IMG/VR virus record: IMGVR_UViG_3300047163_000012
Coordinates: 1-59,596 of that record
DNA from: a virus
Direction: 5' to 3' (one strand)
DNA: 59,596 nt
Part shown: positions 7,432 through 15,411 of the stretch, one piece after another
How positions within the stretch are numbered: the stretch's first letter is position 1
How the letters are laid out: each line of letters starts with the position of its first letter
Program-made: the position numbers and the translations under genes
The notes under the pieces: model-generated
What the model was told of the DNA's origin: nothing
Databases searched by the model: none
Seen by the model: only the letters and a program-made list of their open reading frames with translations

Positions 7432-7877
7432 TTGACCAAGAATCCCTTGAAATGTTCGACGCCCGGATGTTTGGTTTTCCAGAAATCAAGCATGTCGGCA
7501 ACATCTTTTAAGCCGTCAGCCCGAATAAATTCGTCGATTTTGGCCGCTTTCATGCGCAAACGGTCGATTTTCACGTCGATCGCATTGTTTTTTAGCCACA
7601 GTTCGATTGATTCGACGCTGCGGCATTGCGCGACGCCGATTAGAAAACACGAACTCGACCGCTGCCCGCAATAAAGCTGCAACGTCTCTGCCGTGCGTGC
7701 ATGGCGACGTTTTCCGACGGCGCGGATCGTTTGCGTCTTTGGTTGTGGCAATTCTATTGCAGGCGCTATCGTGGAAAATCCGCGCCAACTATGGATCGCT
7801 TTCGGTTCCGATGTCAGGATACCAAGACCGACTCGAATCGGATCAACGAACCGGCGCTTGAATGAGTAAGCGACCAT
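7401..7877 (-). CDS. ASCH/PUA-fold-like protein
   Basis: 158 residues from the ATG at 7877, which overlaps the upstream stop as TAATG. The sequence has MVAYSFKRRFVDPIRVG at the start, then KTQTIRAVGKRRHA, TLQLYCGQRSSSC and FLIGVAQCRSV. This spacing resembles small ASCH-type phage proteins, which probably bind nucleic acid or modified bases. Compared with the usual form, about 20 residues are inserted between VDPIRVG and KTQTIR. A C-terminal helical region is added. The assignment is from memory of the motif pattern. Confidence 0.5.
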   Translation of the reverse strand: MVAYSFKRRFVDPIRVGLGILTSEPKAIHSWRGFSTIAPAIELPQPKTQTIRAVGKRRHARTAETLQLYCGQRSSSCFLIGVAQCRSVESIELWLKNNAIDVKIDRLRMKAAKIDEFIRADGLKDVADMLDFWKTKHPGVEHFKGFLVKWLPSGNQSN

Positions 7878-8101
7878 TATGATTCCCAACTCGGCTTAAA
7901 TGGCGGGCAGCGATAAGCGCTCATGACGATCAGATCGTCGATCGACTTTGACTGATCGTCCGGCGCGATCGCGATCACCGCGATATAATTCGCTTCGCGC
8001 TCTTTCCAGAACAATCCGTGACGCGGATCGTCAACGGTCAGCGACGGCCATTCGTGTTCCATGCCGCGACGCCACGCGATGAACTTCATTGGCTGCGTCA
8101 T
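7877..8101 (-). CDS. Unknown small protein
   Basis: 74 residues from the ATG at 8101 (ATGA overlap with the upstream stop). It contains FIAWRRGMEHEWPSL and YIAVIAIAPDD strands. No family is recognised. Confidence 0.6.
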   Translation of the reverse strand: MTQPMKFIAWRRGMEHEWPSLTVDDPRHGLFWKEREANYIAVIAIAPDDQSKSIDDLIVMSAYRCPPFKPSWES

Positions 8102-8421
8102 GGCGTATGATTTCCCGGCCATCCGTTACAATGTGCCGTTTCGTGCCTTCGATATTGCCGAAGGTCGCGGACCGGACCATCCGTCGGAATTACAATTTCG
8201 CAGACCGTTCCGTTCTTTCGTGTCCAAGAACAGGCGTCGGCATTGATTAGACCGAATTCGCGGCAGCGCTTTCGCGTCAGATCGGCGGTCGATGTCATTT
8301 CGATAGTGACGCCATTGAACGGATGATCGAAGCGCGCGGGCGGCATTTGGACCGATATGCCTTCTTGTGCGCTTGCCGCCGCAGATAACAAAAGCATGGA
8401 CAAAAACATGCGAAACATCAT
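8098..8421 (-). CDS. Secreted HExxH metallopeptidase-like protein
   Basis: 107 residues from the first of two ATGs at 8421, overlapping the upstream stop. A signal peptide is clear (MMFRMFLSMLLLSAAASA, then QEG). The C-terminus has RRHETAHCNGWPGNH. H-E-x-x-H is the zinc-metallopeptidase motif, and the following C-N-G-W-P resembles a short family of proteobacterial secreted proteins with HELGHCNGWP. Four Cys residues may form disulphides in the periplasm. A periplasmic zinc hydrolase is inferred; the substrate is unknown. Confidence 0.6.
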   Translation of the reverse strand: MMFRMFLSMLLLSAAASAQEGISVQMPPARFDHPFNGVTIEMTSTADLTRKRCREFGLINADACSWTRKNGTVCEIVIPTDGPVRDLRQYRRHETAHCNGWPGNHTP

Positions 8422-8936
8422 GACAAGAATTCCTTTATCTCGTTCAACATGTCGCCGTGAACGCCAGTGCATCCGGTGATCGCGTCATACACACGCTGCA
8501 AAAGTCGCCGGCCGGAAAGATCACCTTCAAGGTCTTGCCAAATCACCGGGCGAACGATTAACGATTCGCGCTCGGCAGATGTCGGCGCTTTGCCCCAAAA
8601 GTATTCGCCGCCCGGCACTGTGTAGGCGTCGGTCTGCAGAAATCCGGTGTTGACGTTTTCGGTATGCGTCTCGGCTTTGAAGCAAAGCTGACCGTCGAAC
8701 ATGAAAAGACCTGTCGGGCAATTCTTGAGCGTGATCGGCGGTCCGCATTCCGGCGACGGCGGCGTTTGCTTTTGATCGGGCGGAAGCTGGAGACCCTTCG
8801 CTGTCAATTCACCGATCCGACGCTTATGCCATTCGGCGTCGCGATATTGCTGACCGCGCGCGGCCTCGGCTTCGCGGTCACGATGCCAGTTCATAAGAGC
8901 GTCAAGTTCGACCTGTTCGATTTTTATGTCTTTCAT
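8418..8936 (-). CDS. Unknown phage protein
   Basis: 172 residues. An N-terminal charged helical region (DALMNWHRDREAEAARGQQY) is followed by a beta-rich part with several Cys, MFDGQLCFKAE, and GEYFWGKAP. GGGGA lies upstream of the ATG. It is followed by an ATGA overlap into the HExxH gene. The function is unknown. Confidence 0.65.
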   Translation of the reverse strand: MKDIKIEQVELDALMNWHRDREAEAARGQQYRDAEWHKRRIGELTAKGLQLPPDQKQTPPSPECGPPITLKNCPTGLFMFDGQLCFKAETHTENVNTGFLQTDAYTVPGGEYFWGKAPTSAERESLIVRPVIWQDLEGDLSGRRLLQRVYDAITGCTGVHGDMLNEIKEFLS

Positions 8937-8937
8937 T

Positions 8938-9252
8938 TTATCCCCTGATCCCGGCAGCGACTTCGTTCGCTTCCGCTTTGCACTTTTCCCAAATTGCGGC
9001 GATCCGTCGATTGAACGACGCCGTCAGACGTTCGACCTGTTCGCTGATCATCGTCTTTCCAATGATCGACCGGCGCATTAAAAGCCTGTCGATCCGTTTC
9101 GATCGACTTCGGATTCGGCGGCGTTCCTCTTTGGTCTTTGCCGAAATCATTTTCCAACACTTGCCGCAAATAATTTCCTCGCCTGCGAACTTCGCCGCGC
9201 TTGCGGTGCGCTTGCAAAACAAAACCTGACAGGCGATTCGATCACCTTCCAT
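8938..9252 (-). CDS. Small zinc-ribbon-like protein
   Basis: 104 residues. It has paired cysteines, C-x5-C-K-R near the N-terminus and C-G-K-C about 20 residues later, consistent with a zinc ribbon. A very basic helix follows (EERRRIRSRSKRIDRLLMRR). It is probably nucleic-acid binding. The ATG at 9252 is preferred over an in-frame TTG one codon earlier. Confidence 0.55.
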   Translation of the reverse strand: MEGDRIACQVLFCKRTASAAKFAGEEIICGKCWKMISAKTKEERRRIRSRSKRIDRLLMRRSIIGKTMISEQVERLTASFNRRIAAIWEKCKAEANEVAAGIRG

Positions 9253-9640
9253 CAATCGAACTCACAGGTCGCAATCCGTCAGGCATCTTGACTGCGCTTT
9301 CGATGATCAGTTTGTCGGCTTTGATTCTTTGATGAACGCGATTGAAGCCGTCGCGCGGCGCGCCGTGTGTCTGCCGCATGATATTCAGCGGACCTTCGGC
9401 AATGACGGTATGTTCTCGCGACCAAAAATTGCGACGGACAAGCGTGAACGTCACAAGCATTGTTCGGCCTTGAAATTTTCCTGACCGATCTGTGATCTTG
9501 TAAATGTAACCACGCCGGACCGGCGAAGCGCGCAACATGGCGTCGTCAACGGCCTCGACTGCGGCGTCCAAGGCCGCGCGCGCGATCTTCTCGCGTTCGA
9601 TCAGTTCGTCGATCGGCAGATTGTCAGAATTGATCGTCAT
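9242..9640 (-). CDS. Unknown phage protein
   Basis: 132 residues from the ATG at 9640, overlapping the upstream gene by 17 bp. An N-terminal Glu/Ala-rich helix is followed by a beta segment (YIYKITDRSGKFQGRTMLVT). No family is recognised. Confidence 0.55.
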   Translation of the reverse strand: MTINSDNLPIDELIEREKIARAALDAAVEAVDDAMLRASPVRRGYIYKITDRSGKFQGRTMLVTFTLVRRNFWSREHTVIAEGPLNIMRQTHGAPRDGFNRVHQRIKADKLIIESAVKMPDGLRPVSSIDGR

Positions 9641-10184
9641 ATTGTTCGGGTTCGTCTTCATGATGTTCGGCAAGCCAATCGCCGAACTTTTCGATTTCAC
9701 TATCCGTCAAAATTACTTCGTCTTCGTCGCCGCCCTTGCGCCACGCCTTAACGATTTCGATTTCAGGCGCTTCGGGCGCTGCAAGCGATCTTTCAAGTTC
9801 TGTGATCCGTTCGTCTGCGGTTTCGATGATTCCATAATTCGCCAAGTCGGCGATGTAGCCGTGAACCGTTGACGCGCCTGCCGATAAGCCGACGGTTAGC
9901 GGCAGATCGCCAGCCATACCGCCCGCGACGACGACTGGATAACCCCTGCCAGCGCCCGGCACACGCAAGAACCGCCAAACGCCGACCGGATCGAACACGA
10001 TGATCGGAACACCGTTCGACATAAGCTTTTCGGCAAGCGCTGTCGCGGTGTAGGTTTTACCGGAGTCGCGGATGCCTAGGACGGCATTGCCGCGCGACGC
10101 CAATTCGAGAACGTCAATTTCGATTCCGCCGAACTTGAACGACTCTTTTTTTGCGCTCATGCGCCTGCCGGTTTCCGAAGTCAC
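9624..10184 (-). CDS. Truncated HerA/VirB4-like ATPase
   Basis: 186 residues, GTG start overlapping the previous stop as GTGA with GGA upstream. An in-frame ATG at 10160 is an alternative. It carries an intact Walker A (GIRDSGKT, about residues 37-44) and the HerA-type strand IIVFDPVGVWRFLRVP, plus YPVVVAGG and GDLPL. After about residue 100 the homology stops and an acidic tail follows; no Walker B or arginine finger is visible. Full-length relatives are much longer. It may bind ATP without acting as a translocase, or work with a host partner. Confidence 0.65.
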   Translation of the reverse strand: MTSETGRRMSAKKESFKFGGIEIDVLELASRGNAVLGIRDSGKTYTATALAEKLMSNGVPIIVFDPVGVWRFLRVPGAGRGYPVVVAGGMAGDLPLTVGLSAGASTVHGYIADLANYGIIETADERITELERSLAAPEAPEIEIVKAWRKGGDEDEVILTDSEIEKFGDWLAEHHEDEPEQYDDQF

Positions 10185-10639
10185 GCTGAATTCCCTTCGT
10201 CGTTTTTTCCGCCCGGCGTTGTCCGTATTGCGGGACCGGCGCGTCGATCGTCGGCGTCCGCGTTTCTGTCCATTCCGCGAACGCCCATGTCAGACATCCC
10301 GCCGGACAGCGAATGTTCGCCGCACATGTCGCGCGATCTGCCTTCGGATTCCAATGTTCCATAAACTTGCGATCGCAGGTCAGACATCGGATCCGTATCG
10401 TCAAAGCTGACATATTTTTTTATCTTCGCGATTGCCGCATTCAATGCGTCTTCGATGATCCAAAGGAAATCAATGATCTCACTCCAAACGTAAAGCCACC
10501 ACGGCCATTTTTCGATTCTTATACAGCACTCCGATTCCACGCCGACGACTCGAAATATCGTGTCGCTCAATCGAATATCGTCGCCGACGCGAAAGAATGT
10601 CGGGACGCAATATTTCAGCGTTTGAATCTTGCGCGCCAT
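10181..10639 (-). CDS. Unknown protein with a hydrophobic Trp-rich segment
   Basis: 152 residues from the ATG at 10639 (TTAGGA upstream). It begins MARKIQTLKYCVPTFFRVGD, a small beta domain, and then has a Trp-rich hydrophobic helix (WWLYVWSEIIDFLWIIEDAL) that may lie at the membrane. The C-terminal third is polar. The function is unknown. Confidence 0.6.
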   Translation of the reverse strand: MARKIQTLKYCVPTFFRVGDDIRLSDTIFRVVGVESECCIRIEKWPWWLYVWSEIIDFLWIIEDALNAAIAKIKKYVSFDDTDPMSDLRSQVYGTLESEGRSRDMCGEHSLSGGMSDMGVRGMDRNADADDRRAGPAIRTTPGGKNDEGNSA

Positions 10640-10779
10640 TTCATTTCCTAAAGAAACGGTCCGATCGCATCGTCTTCCGCGAAGTCGATCGAACCAAGTT
10701 CGCCGCCGTTGCCATTGCCATTCCCGGTGTTTTGGCGGCTGTCCGATCCCCGGACTGGACATCCGGAATCGGTTTCTCG
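10640..10779. other. Gap with an orphan SSB-like acidic tail frame
   Basis: No complete gene is supported. On the minus strand, the frame that follows the TAA of the 63-residue gene stays open and ends NGNGNGGELGSIDFAEDD then AIGPFL before TAG at 10648-10650. It contains no ATG, GTG or TTG. It looks like the flexible linker and acidic tip of a single-stranded DNA-binding protein. Confidence 0.4.
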
Positions 10780-10971
10780 TTAAAGCGGAAACTTCTGCCG
10801 ACCGAAGACGACGTGACCTGACGCGGTCCCGTGCTTCTGCGATTCGGTCAAGACCTGCTTTGCCGCCGCAATGACATCGCTGATCGTCTTTCCTTTCGTG
10901 ATCGGCATTTCAAGTTCGATCGCAATTTTCACCGTCTGCGGCGTTTCCGCCGTCTGATTCGAGTCCGTCAT
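10780..10971 (-). CDS. Unknown 63-residue protein
   Basis: Starts MTDSNQTAETPQTVKIAIEL and ends GHVVFGRQKFPL. It overlaps the upstream Zn-finger gene by 62 bp in another frame and has AGGCGA upstream of its ATG. The stop is TAA followed by C, and the frame stays open for 43 further codons (see the gap entry). The function is unknown. Confidence 0.55.
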   Translation of the reverse strand: MTDSNQTAETPQTVKIAIELEMPITKGKTISDVIAAAKQVLTESQKHGTASGHVVFGRQKFPL

Positions 10972-11482
10972 TTTTCGCCTTCCGTTCTTTCGCCCAAGCC
11001 CTGACTTCCGGATACGTCGCGCCCTTCAAGGCAACCCATGCGCGACGACATGTTTCGATGTCGAACATCGAAATGTGACAAATGGCATTGTCGATCGACA
11101 GCCGATCGGCAAGCCACGCATACAGGCGCGCCCGCGACGTGGTGAGAATGATAAGCGCTGCCTTATCGTTTTCCGGCGTGTAGCCGCCGGACGCGATCGC
11201 GCCACGCCAGATCGGATCGAAGCGTCGATCGTGAAGCATCCCGCGCGCGTCTCGCAATTCTCGGTTCGCTGGCATGCCAATCGGACGGTTTGTTCTGCCG
11301 TGACAGCCGACGTATGAATCCGGGCAGCTTGTGCATTTGTAAAAATGCTTTGCGTGAAGGTCTTCGCGTCTCGGATAGATTTCGCGCCCGTCAGTGAGAC
11401 GCGACGCGCCGCCGCAATGTGTGCAGCGTGGCTGGTCGATCGGTTTCTTTTTGCTCTTTTTCGCATTCACTGACGAAGCCAA
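10910..11482 (-). CDS. DUF3268-type zinc-finger protein
   Basis: 190 residues. It has CTHCGG near residue 20, YPRREDLHAKHFYKCTSC, then SYVGCHGRTNRPIGMPANRE and LRDARGMLHDRRFDPIW. This order matches the DUF3268 zinc-finger-containing domain found in many phages. The C-terminal half adds a helical region with AWLADRLSIDNAICHISMFD. It is probably DNA or RNA binding. It overlaps the 3' end of the exonuclease gene by 16 bp, placing it in the replication/recombination part of the minus operon. Confidence 0.75.
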   Translation of the reverse strand: MASSVNAKKSKKKPIDQPRCTHCGGASRLTDGREIYPRREDLHAKHFYKCTSCPDSYVGCHGRTNRPIGMPANRELRDARGMLHDRRFDPIWRGAIASGGYTPENDKAALIILTTSRARLYAWLADRLSIDNAICHISMFDIETCRRAWVALKGATYPEVRAWAKERKAKNDGLESDGGNAADGENCDRT

Positions 11483-12186
11483 AATCGGGCGGTGTGCATG
11501 ATGTGACGATCGCCGGTCATGTCAGATTTTGTCACAAGCCAGTTCAAATATCCCTTGTCGGCGACAGACCACGGCTGACCTTTGAACTTTCCGAAGTTGA
11601 ATTTCGGCAGAAGTAACGGCTTCGATGTCCAATCGACAATTTGCGCGACGGTCAGACCGCGCCGCAGAAGCGCGCGGATGTTGAACGCTGTCACATAGGT
11701 ATCGTCAGCGGCGCGATGCGCCTGAGATGCCAACTTCGCATCGAAGTCCGGTTCGTCGTCGATGCCTAGAATATATCGCAGCGTTTGGTTCTGATTATTT
11801 GGCGCGTCCGGCAAGTGCATGATCATCGCGCAATATGTGCAGAGCCACGGTTTGTCGCCGCCGGAATAAAATTGCTGATCGAACTCTGCTTTGTGCGCGG
11901 CGAAATGCGTCACTTCCGGGCGATACATCTGACGGAAGACACGATCAGGCGACGGCATGTCGGCGACATCGCGGTCGCGGATATGATGAACCGCCGAAGC
12001 TTCCGGCGGGATCGGCCTGCCCGGATTGCAAAGGTGTCCGACAGGGTGAGAGATTTGGATTTCGTCCGGAAGCGTGTCGATACCGGCAGGAAATAGCATG
12101 TCGGTGAATCCGATTTCGCAGACCGCGTGACGTTGCGTTGCCGACGGGATTCCCGTCGTCTCGGTGTCAATAACGCGAATGATCAT
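11467..12186 (-). CDS. DnaQ/ExoX-like DEDDh 3'-5' exonuclease
   Basis: 239 residues. The three exonuclease motifs are present: IDTETTG (ExoI, residues 6-12), AHKAEFDQQF (ExoII, about 98-107) and HRAADDTYVT (ExoIII, about 158-167). The C-terminal region (FGKFKGQPWSVADKGYLNWL) is the ExoX-type tail. It degrades DNA from 3' ends and may trim recombination or replication intermediates. It lies immediately downstream of the RecT gene (ATGA overlap at 12183), so it forms part of the recombination cassette. Confidence 0.88.
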   Translation of the reverse strand: MIIRVIDTETTGIPSATQRHAVCEIGFTDMLFPAGIDTLPDEIQISHPVGHLCNPGRPIPPEASAVHHIRDRDVADMPSPDRVFRQMYRPEVTHFAAHKAEFDQQFYSGGDKPWLCTYCAMIMHLPDAPNNQNQTLRYILGIDDEPDFDAKLASQAHRAADDTYVTAFNIRALLRRGLTVAQIVDWTSKPLLLPKFNFGKFKGQPWSVADKGYLNWLVTKSDMTGDRHIMHTARFWLRQ

Positions 12187-13370
12187 TTGCGACCTTCGAT
12201 CAGGTTCAAAAGATGTTGCCGGTCTGCGGATGTCACGTTGCAGAGTCCACGCAATTCCATTTCGCCATCAGACTGCCAGCGCTCGACAGCGGCGGCATAC
12301 GACGACTTCGCGATCCAGCCTTCGGCATAGGTGCGATATTCGGCATCCGTCTTCGGCGCTGTCTTTGTCGGTGCGATGATTTCCGATTCCGGTTGCGTGC
12401 CGCGAAGCTTGGCTTCGTCGGCGGCGCGGGCGATAGGTTTCAATTCGCTTTCAAGCCTTCCCTGCATCCGCGCGCGGTCAGGTTCGTTCCAATGCCCCCA
12501 TTCGGTCCGCAGCGCGTCCATACCCTTCGCAGCTTCGATCTTGAGTGCATCGAACATCGGATCGGGTTTGTCATGGCCGGTCAGCGTTTGTGCCGACGGC
12601 GTGTCGTTCACGTCGCCACGTTCCGGCAGCGGACTCGCATCATCGGCTTCGATCACGTCGCCTTGATTCAACTTCAAGACGCCGTTGTCAGGCGAAATCC
12701 AGGACGGACGGCGCTGTTCGTCGAACGACTCTTCCATCCGCGCCGCGACCTGCATGATATTCAATGGCATGGATCTGGCGAGTCGGCGCTTGCTCGACTT
12801 CTCCGACATCGCCGGGAAACCGATGTCGGCACTATTCCAAGGGCTGTCCGACATCCGCGCGCCCGGCGACTTCGCCTTGATCGCCATGATTTCGTCGATC
12901 GACAGGACGTTGACGATCGGCGGCGCGGTGCGCGACTCCGCGACGGACCATGCCGCGATGATTCGGCCCGTGTTGCCAAGCTTCGGTTTGTGGTGAACGA
13001 ACGCGCCGGTTCCTAGCATGTAATCGAAGGCGTCGCCCTCTTTCACTGTCGATCCGTTAATCGTGTAACCGGATCGCGCGGCTAAGGTGTTGTAGCCCTT
13101 GTATCCGATCACAAGCTGCGCTTTGCCTTTGAACGGAATCAGGAATGCTTGCCCGGTGACGCCGTCAACTTCAAGCGACAGACACGCCGCCGACATCGCT
13201 GCATTGATCACGCTCTGCCGCGTGCATTCCAAAAGCTTCGGCAGCCGTTCGCATGAAATGATCACGGTCCGAATCAGCTTTTCCGGCGGGATGTCGTCGC
13301 GCAACACTTGCTTGAAGTGCGGCGCGAGTGGCATCAATTGATTTTCGAGAACTGCTAGATCGTTCGCCAT
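12183..13370 (-). CDS. RecT-family single-strand annealing protein
   Basis: 395 residues from the ATG at 13370 (AAGGAACGAA upstream). The RecT core is clear: LAPHFKQVLRDDIPPEKLIR, CTRQSVINAAMSAACLSLEV, GQAFLIPFKGKAQLVIGYKG, GDAFDYMLGT and a later AARMEES. Residues after about 240 form an acidic, low-complexity tail. It anneals complementary single strands and pairs with the YqaJ nuclease encoded next to it. Confidence 0.93.
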   Translation of the reverse strand: MANDLAVLENQLMPLAPHFKQVLRDDIPPEKLIRTVIISCERLPKLLECTRQSVINAAMSAACLSLEVDGVTGQAFLIPFKGKAQLVIGYKGYNTLAARSGYTINGSTVKEGDAFDYMLGTGAFVHHKPKLGNTGRIIAAWSVAESRTAPPIVNVLSIDEIMAIKAKSPGARMSDSPWNSADIGFPAMSEKSSKRRLARSMPLNIMQVAARMEESFDEQRRPSWISPDNGVLKLNQGDVIEADDASPLPERGDVNDTPSAQTLTGHDKPDPMFDALKIEAAKGMDALRTEWGHWNEPDRARMQGRLESELKPIARAADEAKLRGTQPESEIIAPTKTAPKTDAEYRTYAEGWIAKSSYAAAVERWQSDGEMELRGLCNVTSADRQHLLNLIEGRK

Positions 13371-13378
13371 TTCGTTCC

Positions 13379-14311
13379 TTAAAATTGATGCAGGTTTTCG
13401 ACGCCGTCCGGGACGTATGACTTGAGCGTCCGCGTCTTCGACGGCTTCACTTCGTATCCGGCGCGATCGGCGGTCTTCGCCGACACGGTGATCCCGTTCG
13501 GCAAGATCAGCGTTTCGTTGTCCTTGATTATGGCGTTCAACTTCGCTTTGATTCCTTTTTCGGTTTTGTCGTGTCCAAGCCGTTCCTTTGCAGCCCATTC
13601 CATCAAGCGGACATCCTCGGCAAGCTTCATTGCGCCGGGGAACGCCTTCACGTCTGACATGTCGATGATCTTGCCTGCGACCGTGACGAATACTTTCTTG
13701 ATCAGATCGGACTCGACAGGATCGCCGAACGGCTCCGGTTCGCGATCATTTTTCAGGTCGTCGAACATCTTTGCGGCTTCGGTGTCGATCGCGTCCCATA
13801 ATTCGGGGATTGGCTTGCGTTCGAAATAAAACATTTCGCCGCCGCACCACAGTCCAAGGACTCCCCATTTGTAAGGCGTCTTCCCGTCACCGACTTTCAT
13901 CTGCGATTGAAGCTGGATTTCGTTATGGCGCGGTGGCGATTTTCCGCCATCCCATTTTTCCATAAAGACGCGGTAGTCAAACGCACATTTGACTTCAAGC
14001 GCGCCGGGACCGCGATCTGGACAGATGATAACGGCGTCGCGCGTCGCGCCGATCAGACCATTCCGAACGTAAGGCTGCGATCCGTCCGCCTGCCGCGTCG
14101 GATGGACTTCGAGTCGCAGGTCTTCCGCTGCGGCTTGAAGTATCAACGGCTCCATGCGCGTTCCCCAATCCATCCGGTTGTCTTCCGGGTTCGGGACTTC
14201 CTCTCCGAACTTGAGCCAACGAAAAAGCATCCATCGCGTCAGATACGGATTGACGTTAAACAGCGACGACATCTGCGACGCGCTGACGGACTGGCGAGTA
14301 ATATCAGGCAT
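13379..14311 (-). CDS. YqaJ-family viral recombinase exonuclease
   Basis: 310 residues. The N-terminus has QSVSASQMSSLFNVNPYLTR and WGTRMEPLIL. The nuclease core is GLIGATRDAVI followed about 12 residues later by GALEVKC, the D...E-x-K triad of the PD-(D/E)xK superfamily; EIQLQSQMKVG follows. It resects double-strand ends 5' to 3' to feed RecT. The gene lies 8 bp upstream of recT, and its ATG overlaps the previous stop as TAATG. Confidence 0.92.
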   Translation of the reverse strand: MPDITRQSVSASQMSSLFNVNPYLTRWMLFRWLKFGEEVPNPEDNRMDWGTRMEPLILQAAAEDLRLEVHPTRQADGSQPYVRNGLIGATRDAVIICPDRGPGALEVKCAFDYRVFMEKWDGGKSPPRHNEIQLQSQMKVGDGKTPYKWGVLGLWCGGEMFYFERKPIPELWDAIDTEAAKMFDDLKNDREPEPFGDPVESDLIKKVFVTVAGKIIDMSDVKAFPGAMKLAEDVRLMEWAAKERLGHDKTEKGIKAKLNAIIKDNETLILPNGITVSAKTADRAGYEVKPSKTRTLKSYVPDGVENLHQF

Positions 14312-14490
14312 TAGATTCCTTCCGGCGTTTTTAAATTGGAGAAATAGCTTTGGTTTTCGATTCGCAAGCGCAGTGCTTCGATGTCGTTTGCGCGCTTACA
14401 TTCCGCGACGTATTCAAACGCGGCCCGGCACAATAGAACGCCGACGACGGTGAACACGAAAAGAAAACCGTTTGCCGCGACTTCGATCAT
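14311..14490 (-). CDS. Small single-TM protein
   Basis: 59 residues from the ATG at 14490 (ATGA overlap). One membrane helix (GFLFVFTVVGVLLCRAAFEY) is followed by a charged cytoplasmic helix. It sits between unknown genes and the recombination module. The function is unknown. Confidence 0.6.
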   Translation of the reverse strand: MIEVAANGFLFVFTVVGVLLCRAAFEYVAECKRANDIEALRLRIENQSYFSNLKTPEGI

Positions 14491-14867
14491 GTCGTCGCCT
14501 TCAAGTGTCGCGACAGCGGGTCGATCATGATCGCTGTCGTTCCAGACGGCACGCCAATAATGCCGCCGCGCTTGATCCAAGCGTTATATTTTGCTTCCGA
14601 TCCGTAACTTAACGCCGGGCAATGCCACGTCAGAAACATCGCGGTTTCTTTCAAGCCCTGTGCGCTTTGATGATCGGCACGAATCAGCGCGCCGAACAGA
14701 TCATTCGATAAGAACGCCTTGAGGAAATCGCCAGTCGGACGCCCGACTCGAATGTATTCGTGCAAGCCTTCGCGAAGATGAAACGGGATCGGAGTCCATT
14801 CTGCGGAATCGAACTCGGAGTCGCCTGTCGGATCGCATTCGATCGGTTTCATATTCAGTCCATTCAT
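14487..14867 (-). CDS. Unknown phage protein
   Basis: 126 residues, with FHLREGLHEYIRVGRPTGDF and FLTWHCPALSYGSEAKYNAW. The first segment resembles small phage proteins of about 100 residues encoded in early operons. ATGA overlaps are present at both ends. The function is unknown. Confidence 0.6.
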   Translation of the reverse strand: MNGLNMKPIECDPTGDSEFDSAEWTPIPFHLREGLHEYIRVGRPTGDFLKAFLSNDLFGALIRADHQSAQGLKETAMFLTWHCPALSYGSEAKYNAWIKRGGIIGVPSGTTAIMIDPLSRHLKATT

Positions 14868-15100
14868 GAACCAAAATCCAAAGTTTCATCCGGTGTCCAA
14901 TTTCGACGCGCCAACGTAAATCGCGCGACTTCGTTCTTTGCTACACGGTCGAAAACACGAAGTTGAACTTCGCGATCGTCAGACACAGGACCAATTACCG
15001 AAAACGGAAATGAAATCTTTTGCTTTAAGACCATGTCAACGTGACCGGGACTTCTCACGACAGCGATGTTTGCCGTCCGTCGGATTAGAATCGTTTCCAT
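14864..15100 (-). CDS. Unknown 78-residue protein
   Basis: Begins METILIRRTANIAVV; mixed beta pattern with KQKISFPFSVIGPV and VQLRVFDRVAKNEVARF. The ribosome site is weak. A gap of about 100 bp separates it from the upstream gene. Confidence 0.55.
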   Translation of the reverse strand: METILIRRTANIAVVRSPGHVDMVLKQKISFPFSVIGPVSDDREVQLRVFDRVAKNEVARFTLARRNWTPDETLDFGS

Positions 15101-15202
15101 GCCGTCGATAAAAAGACCAATGGAAACGACAGTCGGAATCCGGTGTGCATCAATAAAAATTTGAAGCTGCGCGGTTCTATTTTTTTATCGTACATGTCCG
15201 TG

Positions 15203-15403
15203 TCAGTGCTTCATTCTATCGACAAGTTCGAACAAGGAGTCGATCAGCCCAAGTTTTTGCGGATGGCCTTCGATGATGTCTGCGATTCGTTTCAACGAAA
15301 TCGCCTGCGAAATGATTGCGCGATCAGTGATGTTATTCGCTGCACGCGCGGCGGGTTCAAGCGCCGCGCCGATCCGCTGATATTCATCACTTGTCAAACC
15401 CAT
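15203..15403 (-). CDS. Unknown 66-residue helical protein
   Basis: Starts MGLTSDEYQRIGAALEPAAR from the ATG at 15403, with GAGG upstream. A TTG overlapping the previous stop is the alternative start. It is all helical, with no membrane segment. The function is unknown. Confidence 0.6.
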   Translation of the reverse strand: MGLTSDEYQRIGAALEPAARAANNITDRAIISQAISLKRIADIIEGHPQKLGLIDSLFELVDRMKH

Positions 15404-15411
15404 GTTCGGCC

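Noticed and set aside
12213-13016. Plus-strand frame of 267 codons
   Set aside because: It lies opposite the C-terminal part of RecT, has no ribosome site and no recognisable domain.
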